Below are positions 1-12,000 of a stretch of DNA of 64,000 bases, piece by piece. Position 1 is the first letter of the stretch; every line of letters begins with the position of its first letter. Under the pieces are notes generated by a model, which searched no databases, was not told the origin of the DNA, and saw only the letters and a list, made by a program, of their open reading frames with translations. A program made the position numbers and the translations under genes. Origin of the DNA: Amorphophallus konjac (taxonomy: Eukaryota > Streptophyta > Magnoliopsida > Alismatales > Araceae); NCBI GenBank assembly GCA_022559845.1, contig CM040124.1, positions 71,633,491-71,697,490 of the forward strand, read 5' to 3'.

Positions 1-1055
1 GTCGGTATTTATAGGAGAAGAATTCCTAATGGGGTTTTTTAGGAGTTCGATTAGGAACAGTACTACCTAGGTAGAATTCTTACTAAATATTGATCCTTTC
101 CTTAAACATACTTACCCATATAATAACGACTGTCTCTTTTGGAAATGACGCCTCAAGTTGGGGCGTTGTTTTCATAAACGACGCTTGTATACGCAGTCGT
201 CAATTCCGTAATTGACGACTTGCACAAGGGCGTCATTCACCTTTCCCTATTTTGTATAACCATCTTTCTAGATTTTTATCTTTTTTCCTTGATGTGATCT
301 AGATGGGAAATTTTAGGGGTACGAGTTTTCCATTTTTCTCTATTTTTTCATATAATTAGTTTTCCAAAATTCTTTAACACAAAAATTGGCACTATTCATT
401 TTAGAATAAAATAACGACTTAGCTTAAGTCGTTTCCTATGTAATTGACGCATGCATACGTTGGCGTCATTTCATTTTTGGCATTTTCACTTAACCTTCAA
501 AAGACTAATATTATATATATATCCCTATTATTTCTATAACTCTTTAACTATATACTTTATTTGATTTTTGCTAATTTGTAAATAACGACTTGATTTAAGT
601 CGTGTTTCACGTTAGATACGCCTGTACCAAGAGGCGTCAATTGAGTTTTTGGCCTTTTCTCAATGCCCTTGAAAGAACCGAAATTGCATATATGCCAATT
701 CTTTTATCTTTTACATATATTTAATGTAATTAAATCTTATATTTATATATCCTCCCTTTATAATGTAATAAATGTGGAATATTAAATTTGCTAAATTAGT
801 AATAAAATATAAATTGACCTTTTCTTCAAGATTTAATGATTCTCAATTCAATTAAAATTATGTTGTGCATTGAATGGCTACTTAAAAATAACATGTTATA
901 GCAGTGTCCATGAGTTCTTTTGTCAAACTTTTTTGGATGGCCTTGATTATTTACGTTATATTATATTTAATTGCATTATATATATATGCACAGATATTTA
1001 GATGAGTGGGTTGAGACTTAAGGGCCCTTATAATGTGTGTGGGTTTCATTTCTTT

Positions 1056-1117
<62 letters not shown>

Positions 1118-1426
1118 TTTGATATATATACCTATGGGTTATTTACTAACCCTCATATACCTATTAATAATTTGTATGTATATCGGGATTTTATTCCTCA
1201 TAATTTCTTTTACTTTTATTAGTCCTTGTCTTGGGTATCAGAGATAGGTTCGATCCTAGATAAATTTTTACTTCCATTCCAAAAGGTAATATTAACTAGT
1301 CTTTTATAAATTCCAGGAACCTTACTAACTATTTATAGAGACATGTAGATATCATCATGTATAGGTTATTTTTCTTTTCAAACTGTAAATATATTTATTC
1401 CTATTTCAAAATTACCGAGCGTTACA
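1..1426 (-). repeat. 3' LTR of element B, distal part
   Basis: This matches 6325-7706 along its length and ends in the same TTACCGNGCGTTACA terminus. On the minus strand the LTR starts TGTAACGC. The rest of this LTR lies before the window. It contains short inverted repeats of the TGACG...CGTCA type (for example arms AACGACTT and AAGTCGTT at 413-433), a TATA-like CTATAAATA read on the minus strand at 6-14, and a long AT microsatellite. Confidence 0.9.
1059..1114. repeat. (AT)n microsatellite
   Basis: About 28 uninterrupted AT/TA dinucleotides within the 3' LTR of B. The matching place in the 5' LTR (about 7381-7410) is shorter, so the tract changed length after insertion. It creates a spurious Tyr-Ile repeat ORF. 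Confidence 0.97.
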
Positions 1427-1437
1427 CCCTCTCCCAC
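1427..1437 (-). promoter_or_regulatory. Polypurine tract of element B
   Basis: On the minus strand GTGGGAGAGGG lies directly before the LTR start TGTAACGC. A purine run at this place primes plus-strand DNA synthesis in LTR retrotransposons. Confidence 0.75.
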
Positions 1438-1564
1438 TTAAAAGAATTTGGTCCCCAAATTCACATTATCATTTACTCACAATGGAGAACTAGCTAAAAT
1501 GCGTAGTAGAGGTCTAGATACATTGAGTGGAATAGAACTAATTTTTGGAAGAATTAATTTAGGC

Positions 1565-2020
1565 TTAAGGGTGAGGGGTACCTTCCATAGCTTTTCCTTC
1601 CCTCGCGACATCGACTTCTGCCGAGGCTTGAGTCTTTCCTCGGCGGTCCCTAGTAGGACATTTTACTAACTTATGTTCCAAGCCCCCACAACACAGACAC
1701 GCTCCCGTCTTTCGATAACACTCCTCCGACTGATGGTTTTTGTTACCACAATACTGACATCTCTCTCGAGGAGCTACCAAATCTTTACCCTTCTTACACT
1801 TCTTACACAGTTTGCACTTCTTACATTCTTGAGAACTACCACACTCGTTTGGCCTTTTCTTAGTAGTGTTGAACATCCCCGAATCATGTGCTTTCCCTTC
1901 AACTCTTTCTTTTTCTTCCACCGCTTTCTCTAGCTCCTGAACTCTCTTGACGAGGTCCGCGTAAGCTTGGACATCCACTAGTACCATCTCGGGAACAAAG
2001 CTTGGCCTAGACGCTTCCAT
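1565..2020 (-). pseudogene. Gag C-terminal fragment with two zinc knuckles (element B)
   Basis: An open frame of 151 codons. Residues 20-45 are charged and likely helical. A Cys/Lys-rich stretch follows (several CKKCK-like motifs), then two CCHC-type knuckles beginning CQYCGNKNHQSEEC and CLCCGGLEHKLVKC. In Ty3/Gypsy Gag proteins such knuckles bind genomic RNA during packaging. The frame stays open for some codons upstream of the first Met, but the capsid part expected in a complete Gag is absent. The sequence ends shortly before the 3' LTR, with no pol. I read it as the retained nucleocapsid tail of a non-autonomous Gypsy element. The family assignment is good; whether the protein is made is unknown. 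Confidence 0.75.
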
Positions 2021-2221
2021 TTTATCTAAGTTCCTGCAACGATGAGTGGGGAGACAATTTATTGATTCAAGAATTAATGTTAATGAAATGTAAATATTTT
2101 ATCTTTCTTTTATAACTTTAACCCCAAGTTCTACCCATCTCTCACGGAATTCCTATAGGATGACCGACAAGGAGACTCAACCTATCACTTGGACTTAATG
2201 ACTCAAGGAGTTGAAAAAGTT

Positions 2222-2449
2222 GAAGCTCTGATATGACTTACAAGGATACTTGACCTATCATTGGAACCTAATAACTTGAGGATGTGAAAGCTGAAGCTCT
2301 GATATGACTGACAAGGATGACCTATCATTGGGACCTAATAACTGGAGGATAAGAAAGTCGAAGCTCTGATATGACTGACGAGGATACTTGACCTATCATT
2401 GGAACCTAATAACTTGAGGATGTGAAAGCCGAAGCTCTGATACCACCTC
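2222..2449. repeat. Tandem repeat of the primer-site region, about 70-bp period, four copies
   Basis: The word GAAGCTCTGATA recurs at 2222, 2293, 2360 and 2431 (spacing 71, 67, 71), with similar intervening sequence (ACCTATCATTGG, CCTAATAACTTGAGGA). The last copy contains the real primer site beside the LTR. The other three read ATATGAC instead of ATACCAC, so their match to the tRNA 3' end is incomplete. Confidence 0.9.
2434..2445 (-). promoter_or_regulatory. Primer binding site of element B (initiator tRNA-Met)
   Basis: On the minus strand TGGTATCAGAGC follows the LTR end GGGCGTGACA after four bases. This is the usual plant complement to the 3' end of initiator tRNA-Met and marks the start of minus-strand DNA synthesis. 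Confidence 0.9.
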
Positions 2450-3111
2450 TGTCACGCCCCGAACCGATAGCAGCGGAACGTGTCGTTTGCTCGGAACGTG
2501 GCAGTTAAACAGTCGTGAATAATCAAGAGCAGCCGCATAAGACCAAATAATTAGGAACAACAATAAAAATTTTATTTCAGATATAGGTCTCTTACAAGAA
2601 CTTGAAGACTCAACTATGTCACTATGAAAGAAAAGGAGATGACACACTAATAGACTTAGACAAGATAACTAAATAAGAGACATCATGCTAGACTCATGAA
2701 AGATAAAAGACTCGAGTTCACTAGTTTTCGAAGCTCGCTTGCACACTTGTCCCTCCCACGTGAGTCTCGGTCTCGCTGGCCACCTGATTACCTGAAAAAT
2801 GTTAGAATAAAACTGGGTGAGCGAACGCTCAGTAGGAATTATATCTCAAGAACAAGCAATTGGTTTAAGTAATTACATCTTTCACACGTAAATGCAGTAA
2901 GGCTATGTATGTAGAATTAACCGAGCAAGTGAAACAAAACTAGCAAGAGATTAACAACGTCGCGCAAAACTTCCAAGCGAGTCTTAAACAAGAGATATTC
3001 ATAAGAGATTTTATAGATTATTGGCTATTTCACGCAAGTACTTGCCCATTCCAGGCCACGCTAGTCGAGTCACGCAAGTCAAGTCATTCACGCAAGTAAT
3101 ATCAAGTAACA

Positions 3112-3114
<3 letters not shown>

Positions 3115-3178
<64 letters not shown>
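3115..3178. repeat. (GA)n microsatellite
   Basis: About 32 GA dinucleotides inside the LTR of B. It produces artificial Arg-Glu and Ser-Leu repeat frames on the two strands. Confidence 0.97.
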
Positions 3179-3182
<4 letters not shown>

Positions 3183-3771
3183 ATGTCAAAGATCAAACTA
3201 GTCATGCACTTCGGTGCAATGCCAGACACCGTGATCAATATAACTCTCATGGGCACAAGTACTTTCGGGTGCTCCTCCCACGACCAGATCGGGCCCTATA
3301 TGCACAGCATTAAAGATAGATCTAGACATCTATGATAGTTCATAGCCAATAAGGAGTTTCACGAACAAGCTTTAATAGGATGATAAGATAAGATTTTATA
3401 GAATTCAAGGATAAGGCCCTTGAGTAAGGACAGACTTGCAACAAAATCCACGTGAAAGCATGGAAACCATGACATGTCAAAAAACTGGGTGGAATTGGCA
3501 CCTAGATAAGTTGCCATGAATACCTTGAATAGATGTCTAACAAGATAGTCACCAATTCAATGGACATGAAGCAAGCTGAAGAATTGGCACCTAACTAGAG
3601 GATACCCAATTCAATATATCGCCTAATGGAATGATCACTCATTCCGCTGGCTAAGAGAATTCTCTCATGGGCCAAGAATAGCACCATGAAAGGGCCGGGT
3701 TACCACGTTTCTCCAGAGTGACGTGGCACTAAAATGGGTACAACGTGTTTAAGGTACAACCAGCTCAGTCG

Positions 3772-3791
3772 GCCTTGAGGGAATCCAAGGC
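3772..3791. other. Conserved LTR hairpin of the Gypsy group
   Basis: Arms GCCTTG and CAAGGC enclose AGGGAATC. The same hairpin occurs in solo LTR F (54381-54400). In LTR I (60960-60977) it has arms CCTGG and CCAGG, a paired change. The surrounding GGTACAACCAGCTC and GACTTACGGA words are shared, so this is a homologous conserved site. Confidence 0.7.
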
Positions 3792-4003
3792 TACGATGAG
3801 ACTTACGGAGGTCCCGATGACTAACTTGCTAGTCCGAAGGAACGGAATGTCCAACGGAGAGCTCGTATGTCACCGAGAGTTGAGGTGTATACGTGAACCA
3901 ATTATGAAACAGGGACTCCATCTACAGACATAAGATGAGAGTGCCAGAAGACCCGCGGTATGGGTCAAAATCGGAAGAAAATGATGAGAACATGAATGTG
4001 TTA

Positions 4004-4343
4004 ATTATAGAATACATGTCCATCCAATTCTATAATTAACTATAATTAAATAAACTTATTTTATTTGACGCCCGTGGGTGGCGTCAATTATTAATTAGCA
4101 TCTACATAGAGAGACGTTAATTTTATGATTTTTAACTTAATTTATTTAACAAGAATTCACGTCAATATCTTTTTAATTGAATAATTTCAAAAATATGCAT
4201 TCAAAGAGACATTAATTTATATAAAATAATTTAAAAAATAGAATATATGATAATTAGGAGAAAAATTCAAGAATTCCAAAAATATATTTTTTATAATTTT
4301 TTGTAACATATTTTAATAGATATTAATTTTCAAAGATATTATT

Positions 4344-4387
<44 letters not shown>

Positions 4388-5630
4388 CTGACGACATTGT
4401 GTTATGTCGTCAAAAAGATTTGACGACAATTCTATTGTCGTCATTTACAAATTATCTTAACTCTTAGTCCTCTCGTTTTTCGACGTAACTACGTCGGAAT
4501 CGAGCCTATGATATACCGAAATGACGGGCTCAAAAAACTCTACCTAACTGGATGTTCAAAATAATTTTTCGTTGAGAGATTGGGGATCTTGAGATAGGGG
4601 GCACGAAAAATAGTGCAACCACTCTCACTACCTCGGTTACCTCCCCAACAATACATTCATAAAATTTCATAGCCAAAGGACGCTCCGGTGATGAGAATCA
4701 AGTCGTCAAAAGAAAAACCTATAAGTAGCATGCTACAGTAACTTTTGGAATTCGCCGAGTAACTGATTATATATATTAAATAATTTAACTTGTTTAAACT
4801 TATAGTAAATACACCATGTAAGGCATGTGAATTATAGAATTCATGTCCATCCAATTCTATAATTAACTATAATTAAATAAACTTACTTTATTTGACGCCC
4901 GTGGGTGGCGTCAATTATTAATTAGCGTCTACATAGAGAGACGTTAATTTTATGATTTTTAACTTAATTTATTTAACAAGAATTCACGTCAATATCTATT
5001 TAATTGAATAATTTCAAAAATATGCATTCAAAGAGACATTAATTTATATAAAATAATTTAGAAAAATAGAATATATGATAATTAGAAGAAAAATTCAAGA
5101 ATTCCAAAAATATATTTTTTATAATTTTTGTAACATATTTTAATAGATATCAATTTTCAAAGATATTATTACTATATATATATATATAATCTGACGACAT
5201 TGTGTTATGTCGTCAAAAAGATTTGACGACAATTCTATTGTCGTCATTTACAAATTATCTTAACTCTTAGTCCTCTCGTTTTTCGACGTAACTACGTCGG
5301 AATTGAGCCTATGATATACCGAAATGACGGGCTCAAAAAACTCTACCTAATTGGATGTTCAAAAAAAAATTTCGTTGAGAGATTGGGGATCTTGAGATAG
5401 GGGGCACGAAAAATAGTGCAACCACTCTCACTACCTCGGTTACCTCCCCAACAATACAGTCATAAAATTTCATAACCAAAGGACGCTCCGGTGATGAGAA
5501 TCAAGTCGTCAAAAGAAAAACCTATAACTAGCATGCTACAGTAACTTTTGGAATTCGCCGAGTAACTGATTATATATATTAAATAATTTAACTTGTTTAA
5601 ACTTATAGTAAATACACCATATAAGGCATG
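4004..5630. repeat. Tandem duplication in the LTR of B, 827-bp period
   Basis: Unit 1 starts at 4004 and unit 2 at 4831, both with ATTATAGAAT followed by CATGTCCATCC. Unit 2 ends near 5630. The units are nearly identical except for the AT microsatellite, which is much longer in unit 1 (about 4349-4384). Each unit holds the same three perfect hairpins. No coding content is seen. Confidence 0.93.
4389..4496. other. Cluster of three perfect TGACG-type hairpins
   Basis: Arms TGACGACAT/ATGTCGTCA (4389-4412), TGACGACAAT/ATTGTCGTCA (4421-4443) and CGACGTA/TACGTCG (4481-4496). The outer TGACG/CGTCA is constant in the first two, while the inner bases differ yet stay complementary. The cluster is repeated in unit 2 of the duplication (about 5192-5300). 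TGACG is also the core of plant TGA-class bZIP binding sites, so DNA-level binding is an alternative to RNA structure. Confidence 0.75.
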
Positions 5631-6329
5631 GAAATTTAGGAATAACCATGAAGATTTTAGAAGTATATTTATCCAAAATTTTGGTGTGTGATTACTTGGG
5701 TATAAAATTTTAACATGATGTAATTATTAAGATAATTAAACGGTAAACTATACTTAAGCAAGCGATGATAACAAAACATGAGTTTTAAACATGCAAAATT
5801 AATTACTACTATCTTTGGGCTTCAATTATTGAGAAAACCTACCTTTTGAAGATCAAACGGTGATCAGGTTGAGGCTTTTATTGAGGAACGGTGCTCTGTT
5901 TCTCCCTGCAAGAAACAAGGTACCGTTTTGAGAAGAATGATGAACTTCTAGGAAGATACGGAGGAAGCAGATTTGACCTTTTGAAGATTAGACAAGGAAT
6001 TAGTTTAAACAGTGGTCGAAGATGGTAGAAGAAGGAGAAGTCCCTGCGCTTCTCCTCGTTCCAGGTAGAAGAACAGCAACTTGAAGAAGGAGAGCGGCCC
6101 CTCCTTTCATGCTACAGGTTCACGAACGCCTTCACTCGTTAAAGGAGAAAGAAGATCAACACGTTCACGTTGACGTAGTGGCCGCTGGAGGGAGACCTCG
6201 AACGAGCAGCATACAGGAACAGCAGCAAGAGGAAGAAGTTAAAGAACTTATGTTCTTCACGTACTGAGCAACCACAAGGTGTTTGTTTGAAGAAGAATAG
6301 CTAGCAGGTTGGCTCGACGGAGGGGTCGG

Positions 6330-6338
6330 TATTTATAG
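6330..6338 (-). promoter_or_regulatory. TATA box of the LTR of element B
   Basis: CTATAAATA read on the minus strand. The same word sits at 6-14 in the other LTR, on the plus strand of solo LTR F (53026-53034), and as CTATAAATA on the minus strand of solo LTR I (62281-62289). It is likely the promoter core of this Gypsy group. Confidence 0.7.
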
Positions 6339-7379
6339 GAGAAGAATTCCTAATGGGGTTTTTTAGGAGTTCGATTAGGAACAGTACTACCTAGGTAGAA
6401 TTCTTACTAAATATTGATCCTTTCCCTAAACATACTTACCCATATAACACCGACTGTCTCTTTTGGAAATGACGCCTCCGGTTGGGGCGTTATTTTCATA
6501 AACGACGCTTGTATACACAGTCGTCAATTCCTTAATTGACGACTTGCATAGGGGCGTCATTCACCTTTCCCTATTTTGTATAACCATCTTTCTAGATTTT
6601 TATCTTTTTTCCTTGAGGTGATCTAGATGGGAAATTTTAGGGGTACGAGGTTTCCATTTTTGTATATTTTTTCATATAATTAGTTTTCCAAAATTCTTTA
6701 ATTTAAAAATTAGCACTATTCATTTTACAATAAAATAACGACTTAGCTTAAGTCGTTTCCTATGTAATTGAAGCATGCATACGTTGACGTCATTTCATTT
6801 TTGGCATTTTCACTTAACCTTCAAAAGACTAATATTATATATATATCCTTGTTATTTCTATAACTCTTTAACTATATACTTTATTTGATTTTTGCTAATT
6901 TGTAAATAACGACTTGATTTAAGTCGTGTTTCACGTTAGATACGCCTGTACCAAGAGGCGTCAATTGAGTTTTTGGCCTTTTCTCAATGCCCTTGAAAGA
7001 ACCGAAATTGCATATATGCCCATTCTTTTATCTTTTACGTATCTTTAATGTAATTAAATCTTATATTTATATATCCTTCCTTTATAATGTAATAAATGTG
7101 GAATATTAAATTTACTAAATTAGTAATAAAATATAAATTGACCTTTTCTTTAATATTTAATGATTCTCAATTCAATTAAAATTATGTTGTGCATTAAATG
7201 GCTACTTAAAAATAACATGTTATAGCAGTGTCCATGAGTTCTTTTGTCAAACTTTTTAGGATGGCCTTGATTATTTACGTTGTATTATATTTAATTGCAT
7301 TATATATATATGCACAGATATTTGGATGAGTGGGTTGAGACTTAAGGGCCCTTGCAATGTGTGTGGGTTTCATATCTCT

Positions 7380-7413
<34 letters not shown>

Positions 7414-7706
7414 ATGGGTTATTTACTAACCCTCATATACCTATTAATAATTTGTATGTATATAGGGATTTTATTCCTCATAATTTCTTTTACTTTTATT
7501 AGTCCTTGTCTTGGGTATCAGAGGCAGGTTCGATCCTAGATAAATTTTTACTTCCATTCTAAAAGGTAATATTAACTAGTCTTTTATAAATTCCAGGAAC
7601 CTTATTAACTATTTATAGAGACATGTAGATATCATCATGTATAGGTTATTTTTCTTTTCAAACCGTAAATATATTTATTCCAATTTCAAAATTACCGGGC
7701 GTTACA

Positions 7707-9083
7707 GAATGAATTGAAAATAGAACAAGATGAAAAAGCTCAAATAAGATATGGAGATATGCTAGAATGAAGTTGATCTTGTTTGAGATTGTTGGATCTT
7801 GAATCTATTGCTTTGATCTTACTTTGATCCTTTTGAGTTGATGGAGAAGATATAGGATGTAGCTTGATCTCTCCTTTGAATCTCCTTGAGTTGATGAAGA
7901 AGAATATTGGATGTAGCTTTGATCTTCCCTTGAGTTGATGAAGAGGTTTAGATGTAGCTTTGATCTTCCTTTTGATCTCACTTGTGAGCTTGCTTGCTTC
8001 TCTTCTTCCTTGGAGATTGAGGGCTTCAGATGTAGGCTTGAATCCCTTAGATTGGATGTAGAACTTCTGCACAGAGTACTGTTCACGACTATAGTACCTC
8101 TTCTTCCTTGGAGCTCCTCTAGCCTCTCTTCATCTCTCTTTTGCTCCAAATGATCAACTAGGGTTTCTAACCATCTTGTGTTGGTTTTATATCTCTTTGG
8201 ATGGTCAATAAACATATCCCACACCAGATCCACATTTTGTGGGTGATTATGTGACTTCTGGATTAAAGAAATCCATGGGGAATGGCCTTTCTCGAAGTGG
8301 AAAACAAAGTCAACATTGAAGGCTCGGGGCTGGCGGTTGACCTGTGGCTTCTAGCGATCGACCGCTACTGAGAAACGCTATAAATGGATGTTCCCTGGGA
8401 TTTTCGGTAGACCGCTACTGGGCTGGCGGTCAACCGCCACTGAAAGAATTGCAGACGGTGGGCTGCTGGCTGGGGCGGTCGACCGCCCCTGTGCTGGCGG
8501 TCGACCGCCAGCTGGGGAGACCCCAGGTTTTCCCGGGTTGGCCTGCTAACTACTTTAGCTCCGTCGCTTAAGTTCTTTAGCACCCCATTCATGTCTGTAG
8601 CATCACCCTTGACAGTCTAGAAGATGTCAACTGAGTCTTTGACTTTGGATTCTCTTGGTTATGCTTCTTTGTGCATCGACCTTAACTGTCATTGAGCTTT
8701 CACATTTGCCAACTCCACTCCATTCCTTGGATTATCTTGTGGCTTGCTATCCAGAAGTTGCACCGACCTTGAACCATCCATAAGGCATGACATGCACTTA
8801 CCATATGAAGAATATGCAATGACCTTATGTGTGATGCTATTCAGCTTGATTTCTGTGCTTGAAACATGCTAGATTTCCGTGCATCCAATATTGTCATATG
8901 CCTTGATTTCTGTGTATTTAGTTGCCTAAATTGTGTGTCATTCTTGATCTTTTACGTTGGAAGTATAATGACCTGAAATGAATGAATATTAACACTATAA
9001 AATGCAGGTATAGTTCATTAATGACTACAGAGGCAGACATCATCAAAACCATAAAATTAATCATGTTGCACACATGTTCAACA
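7707..9083 (-). repeat. 3' LTR of element A, part right of the B insertion
   Basis: The minus-strand start is TGTTGAACATGTGTGCAAC. The segment aligns along its length with 36420-37793. It contains the cluster of GGCGGTCGACCGCC-type palindromes typical of this family. The ORFs seen here are LTR noise. Confidence 0.92.
8472..8511. other. Two 18-bp perfect palindromes in LTR A
   Basis: GGGGCGGTCGACCGCCCC (8472-8489) and CTGGCGGTCGACCGCCAG (8494-8511). They share the core GGCGGTCGACCGCC but have different, still matching, outer bases. Weaker variants lie at about 8329-8450. The second LTR repeats them at 37185-37202 and 37209-37222; in the latter the outer pairs are lost. Confidence 0.85.
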
Positions 9084-9099
9084 TTCTCCCCCTTTTTGA
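9084..9099 (-). promoter_or_regulatory. Polypurine tract of element A
   Basis: On the minus strand TCAAAAAGGGGGAGAA lies directly before the LTR start TGTTGAAC. It is the same form as the tracts of elements C and D. Confidence 0.9.
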
Positions 9100-12000
9100 T
9101 GATGGCAACTATGAGTCATTCTGAACTATGAGTCATTTTAAATTCACATGCATTATTAATTCACATGGCAACTATGAGTCACTCACATGATTCTCACCCC
9201 CTTTGACACATAGAGTGCATTCGGATTAATGACTCACATAATCTTACCGCATTCTTTGATTAATGACTCACATAAACTTCTCCCCCTTTGACAACATCAA
9301 AAGATTTAGAGAAGAGAAAGAGATACCAAACATGTCATTGCAGGCAACAGTCCAGAAAATGATGTAGAAATACATGCCAATGGTTGTGCACTTATTAAAG
9401 TTGACAAGATAACCAGAGAGAACATCCAATTATGGAAAGCCAGTTATAGGACTGATACCAATGAATGACATGGATGTATTGAACATGGTGGTGTCCCGTG
9501 GCTTGGCAAAGATAATGTAAGTGTGAGAGGTGGAGCCACAGCAGCATGATTTAATTTCTCAAATAGTGGAGATGGATAGAGCAGCCAAGGAGCATTTTTT
9601 TTTGATTTCAAATTTTGCAAGATTTTTAGTGGTTTTCTAGTTTTCAGATTTTTTGGAATTTCTATGCAATGCATAGAAATGATAAATGTAAGCTACAATT
9701 GTATGAAGTTAAGACATGCAAGCCACCCTATTGCATGAAAGCATGATGCTAATGATGCTAAGACTTATGCCAAATGCCAATGAATGAGAAAGCAATGTGA
9801 TATCACTTGACAGAGGACACCAATGATTTTGGATACGACTTAAAAGGAGCATCAAGATGATACCACTTGTTGGATGATACCAAGGTGATGTAATCATGGC
9901 AGCCTGAATGATTTATGTAGATATGGCAGATGAAGGCAAACAACAAGGAGCATCAAGATATGACTTTTTAGAGAGAGAATGGAGGTTCTTTAATCTGAAA
10001 CCAAGTTCATAAATCAGAGTTATGGATTTTTCAGAATTTTCAGTTATAGAACCCAAATGAACCAACTCTTACATTCAGATTGGTTTAATGCTAATGAGTT
10101 CTGGCCTACTCAGTAGAATCACATGAAGACATTTACATGCAAGTTTAATAGTAGTAAACCAGAAATTCATGTCAAAATAAGATTAACCTTCTCTTATCTT
10201 ACTCATTCAGTTTCATTGGTTCCCTTGAGAGTGACCACAATAAGTATTGAGGCTAAACACTTAGATGACTTAGATTTGATTCAGGAGTGCTACACATTCA
10301 AATTTTTTTTTTGAAATCATTTGAAAGATGACAATTATCATTTTACGAGCAGTCAAGTGTAGCAACCGCCTTTTGACGTGAGTGTGCACGTTTACCAGAC
10401 GCAAGCACCCCCAGTTACTCAGTGTAGCTCATGATTTTGCCTCACTTAGAACAGAGATAGCATAGTCACCTCATGACATATCGAACCTCATTTTCTTTGA
10501 TGATGAGATATATTTCTCAACAACAGTGCCATTGCTCTGCCTTGAGCTTACTTTAAGTGTAGCCACTTTTTTGAAATAAACAGATTCAACAAATGTTTAA
10601 AAATAATACTTAGCTAAAGTTTCTCGATCAAAGATGCCTTTGTACTCAAAATAATCTTTCAGATTCAAGACGACATAACAAGTCAAAACATGAGAAACTA
10701 GTTTAAGTCTATTAAGCCCGACCACAAATATTTTCAAGACCATCAAACTTCAAGACTCAAGAAATCATTAATGTTAAACCAAAATCATTCATGTTCAAGG
10801 CAATCACATGACTCTATAAAATAAAATTCTTCTTGAAAATTTACTCTGATAAATAACCTCAATAATAGATAGGGAATCCTCCAAGAAGTTCAAGGCACTT
10901 TGAATCCAAGTTGAACCACAAAAGGATTAAGTAATATCATGCGGTGGCTTGGTTTAAGAAGAAAGTGTTGCATAACTGGTAGGCAAGAATAGATGAAGAA
11001 CACTCCCCCTGAGGTTATGCACTGACCTCAGACTAAGATGGAAGAGATAAAGTTATCAGGTGCAAGGAAGTGTCGACTCTGACATTGTGTGATGTCGTTA
11101 ATCGGTGCTCAGACAGAAGTAATTTTCAGGCAGATAGAACTGTGGGGTCGACCTGTCAAAGGAGTGAGGTCGACCTGTTGAACTGCAAGGTAGAAATTTG
11201 ACTGGATTTTCATGATGGGCAAACTCCCCCTGAGAAGAAGCATTCTGTGACATGATGTTAATAGAATGAAGATGGAACATATGCATGAATGCTGTAAAGA
11301 AACAACTCCCCCTTACTATATAGCCTATATGTAACATTGACGCATGGTACGTGGCAGAGGTGAAACCTCACGCATATTGAGTGCTTCTAGGCAAGCATAA
11401 CTTGCCTTTCCATACATCAACATTTGATATACCATGGCCGTGCAAGAGTGAAATGATGTGAAGTAATTCAGGCTAGATTGATGTTGACTCTCCGACTCCC
11501 CCTGAGTACATGCATGGGTTGGCAATGAATTATGCAGCCTAAGACTTATGTGAATACACAATGCAATGAAGATGTTGCAAAATGATTGTGCATTTTTGTG
11601 TCTTCTAAGCATGATGTGCATTAAGGTATGTGTGACACAAGATGATGTAAACACACATGAATGCAACTTGATGATGATGCCAATAGACACCCCCTTTGAA
11701 CAATGCTAACATGAATAATGAGTTGAAAATGCAGCCATGGTATGCATCATCAAAACCAAAATCCAAGCATTTCATGTAGCTGATAGCAAGACTTATGCAA
11801 CTCATCATCACATCAACTTCATCAACATAACAAGTTTTTCATGAGTTAAATAGCTGAAATCAAGCATGGTGTGAGCAAGTTATCTAGCTCAAAAGTTCAT
11901 CTCACACCATGGGAGGGAAAGGCACTTCAAAGAGCAATTCAGTTTGCAAAATTTAATGACAGTGGGCAGACTTATGATGCACTATCTACATGTCAAGACT

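Larger units (their letters stand above)
1..7706 (-). mobile_element. Element B: Ty3/Gypsy-type non-autonomous LTR retrotransposon (3' LTR cut by window edge)
   Basis: Seen: a 3' LTR segment (1-1426), a 1023-bp internal region (1427-2449) and a full 5' LTR (2450-7706), all reading on the minus strand. Position 1 matches 6325 and position 1426 matches 7706, with only scattered differences. A tRNA-Met primer site lies at the right LTR and a purine tract at the left LTR, which fixes the orientation. The only coding trace is a gag zinc-knuckle ORF. No protease, RT, RNase H or integrase fits in the internal region, so mobility would need proteins from another element. It is inserted in the 3' LTR of element A: the sequence from 7707 continues as A's LTR does from 36420. 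The expected 5-bp duplication GAATG (7707-7711) has its partner outside the window. Confidence 0.88.
2450..7706 (-). repeat. 5' LTR of element B (5257 bp)
   Basis: The ends are TGTCACGCCCC on the left and CGGGCGTTACA on the right, the inverted termini of a Gypsy LTR. It is unusually long. It contains a GA microsatellite, an 827-bp tandem duplication (4004-5630), AT microsatellites, a conserved 20-bp hairpin (3772-3791) and many TGACG...CGTCA hairpins. The 3180-3310 and 3757-3850 stretches also occur in solo LTR F in opposite orientation, and the second also in I, so B, F and I are related families. F is only 3037 bp; much of the difference is the duplication and repeats. No LTR coding frame looks real. 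Confidence 0.9.

Noticed and set aside
1037..1222. Open frame with a Tyr-Ile repeat
   Set aside because: It is the AT microsatellite of LTR B read in frame; a similar frame at 7357 has the same cause.
3011..3335. Overlapping frames with Ser-Leu and Arg-Glu repeats on the two strands
   Set aside because: Both are translations of the GA microsatellite inside an LTR.
7740..8233. Two overlapping minus-strand frames of 110 and 142 codons in LTR A (a longer version at 36410-36946)
   Set aside because: They lie in the LTR, contain internal near-repeats of a GATCTT/TTGAG word, and the frame lengths differ between LTR copies. A small LTR-encoded peptide is not excluded but not supported.
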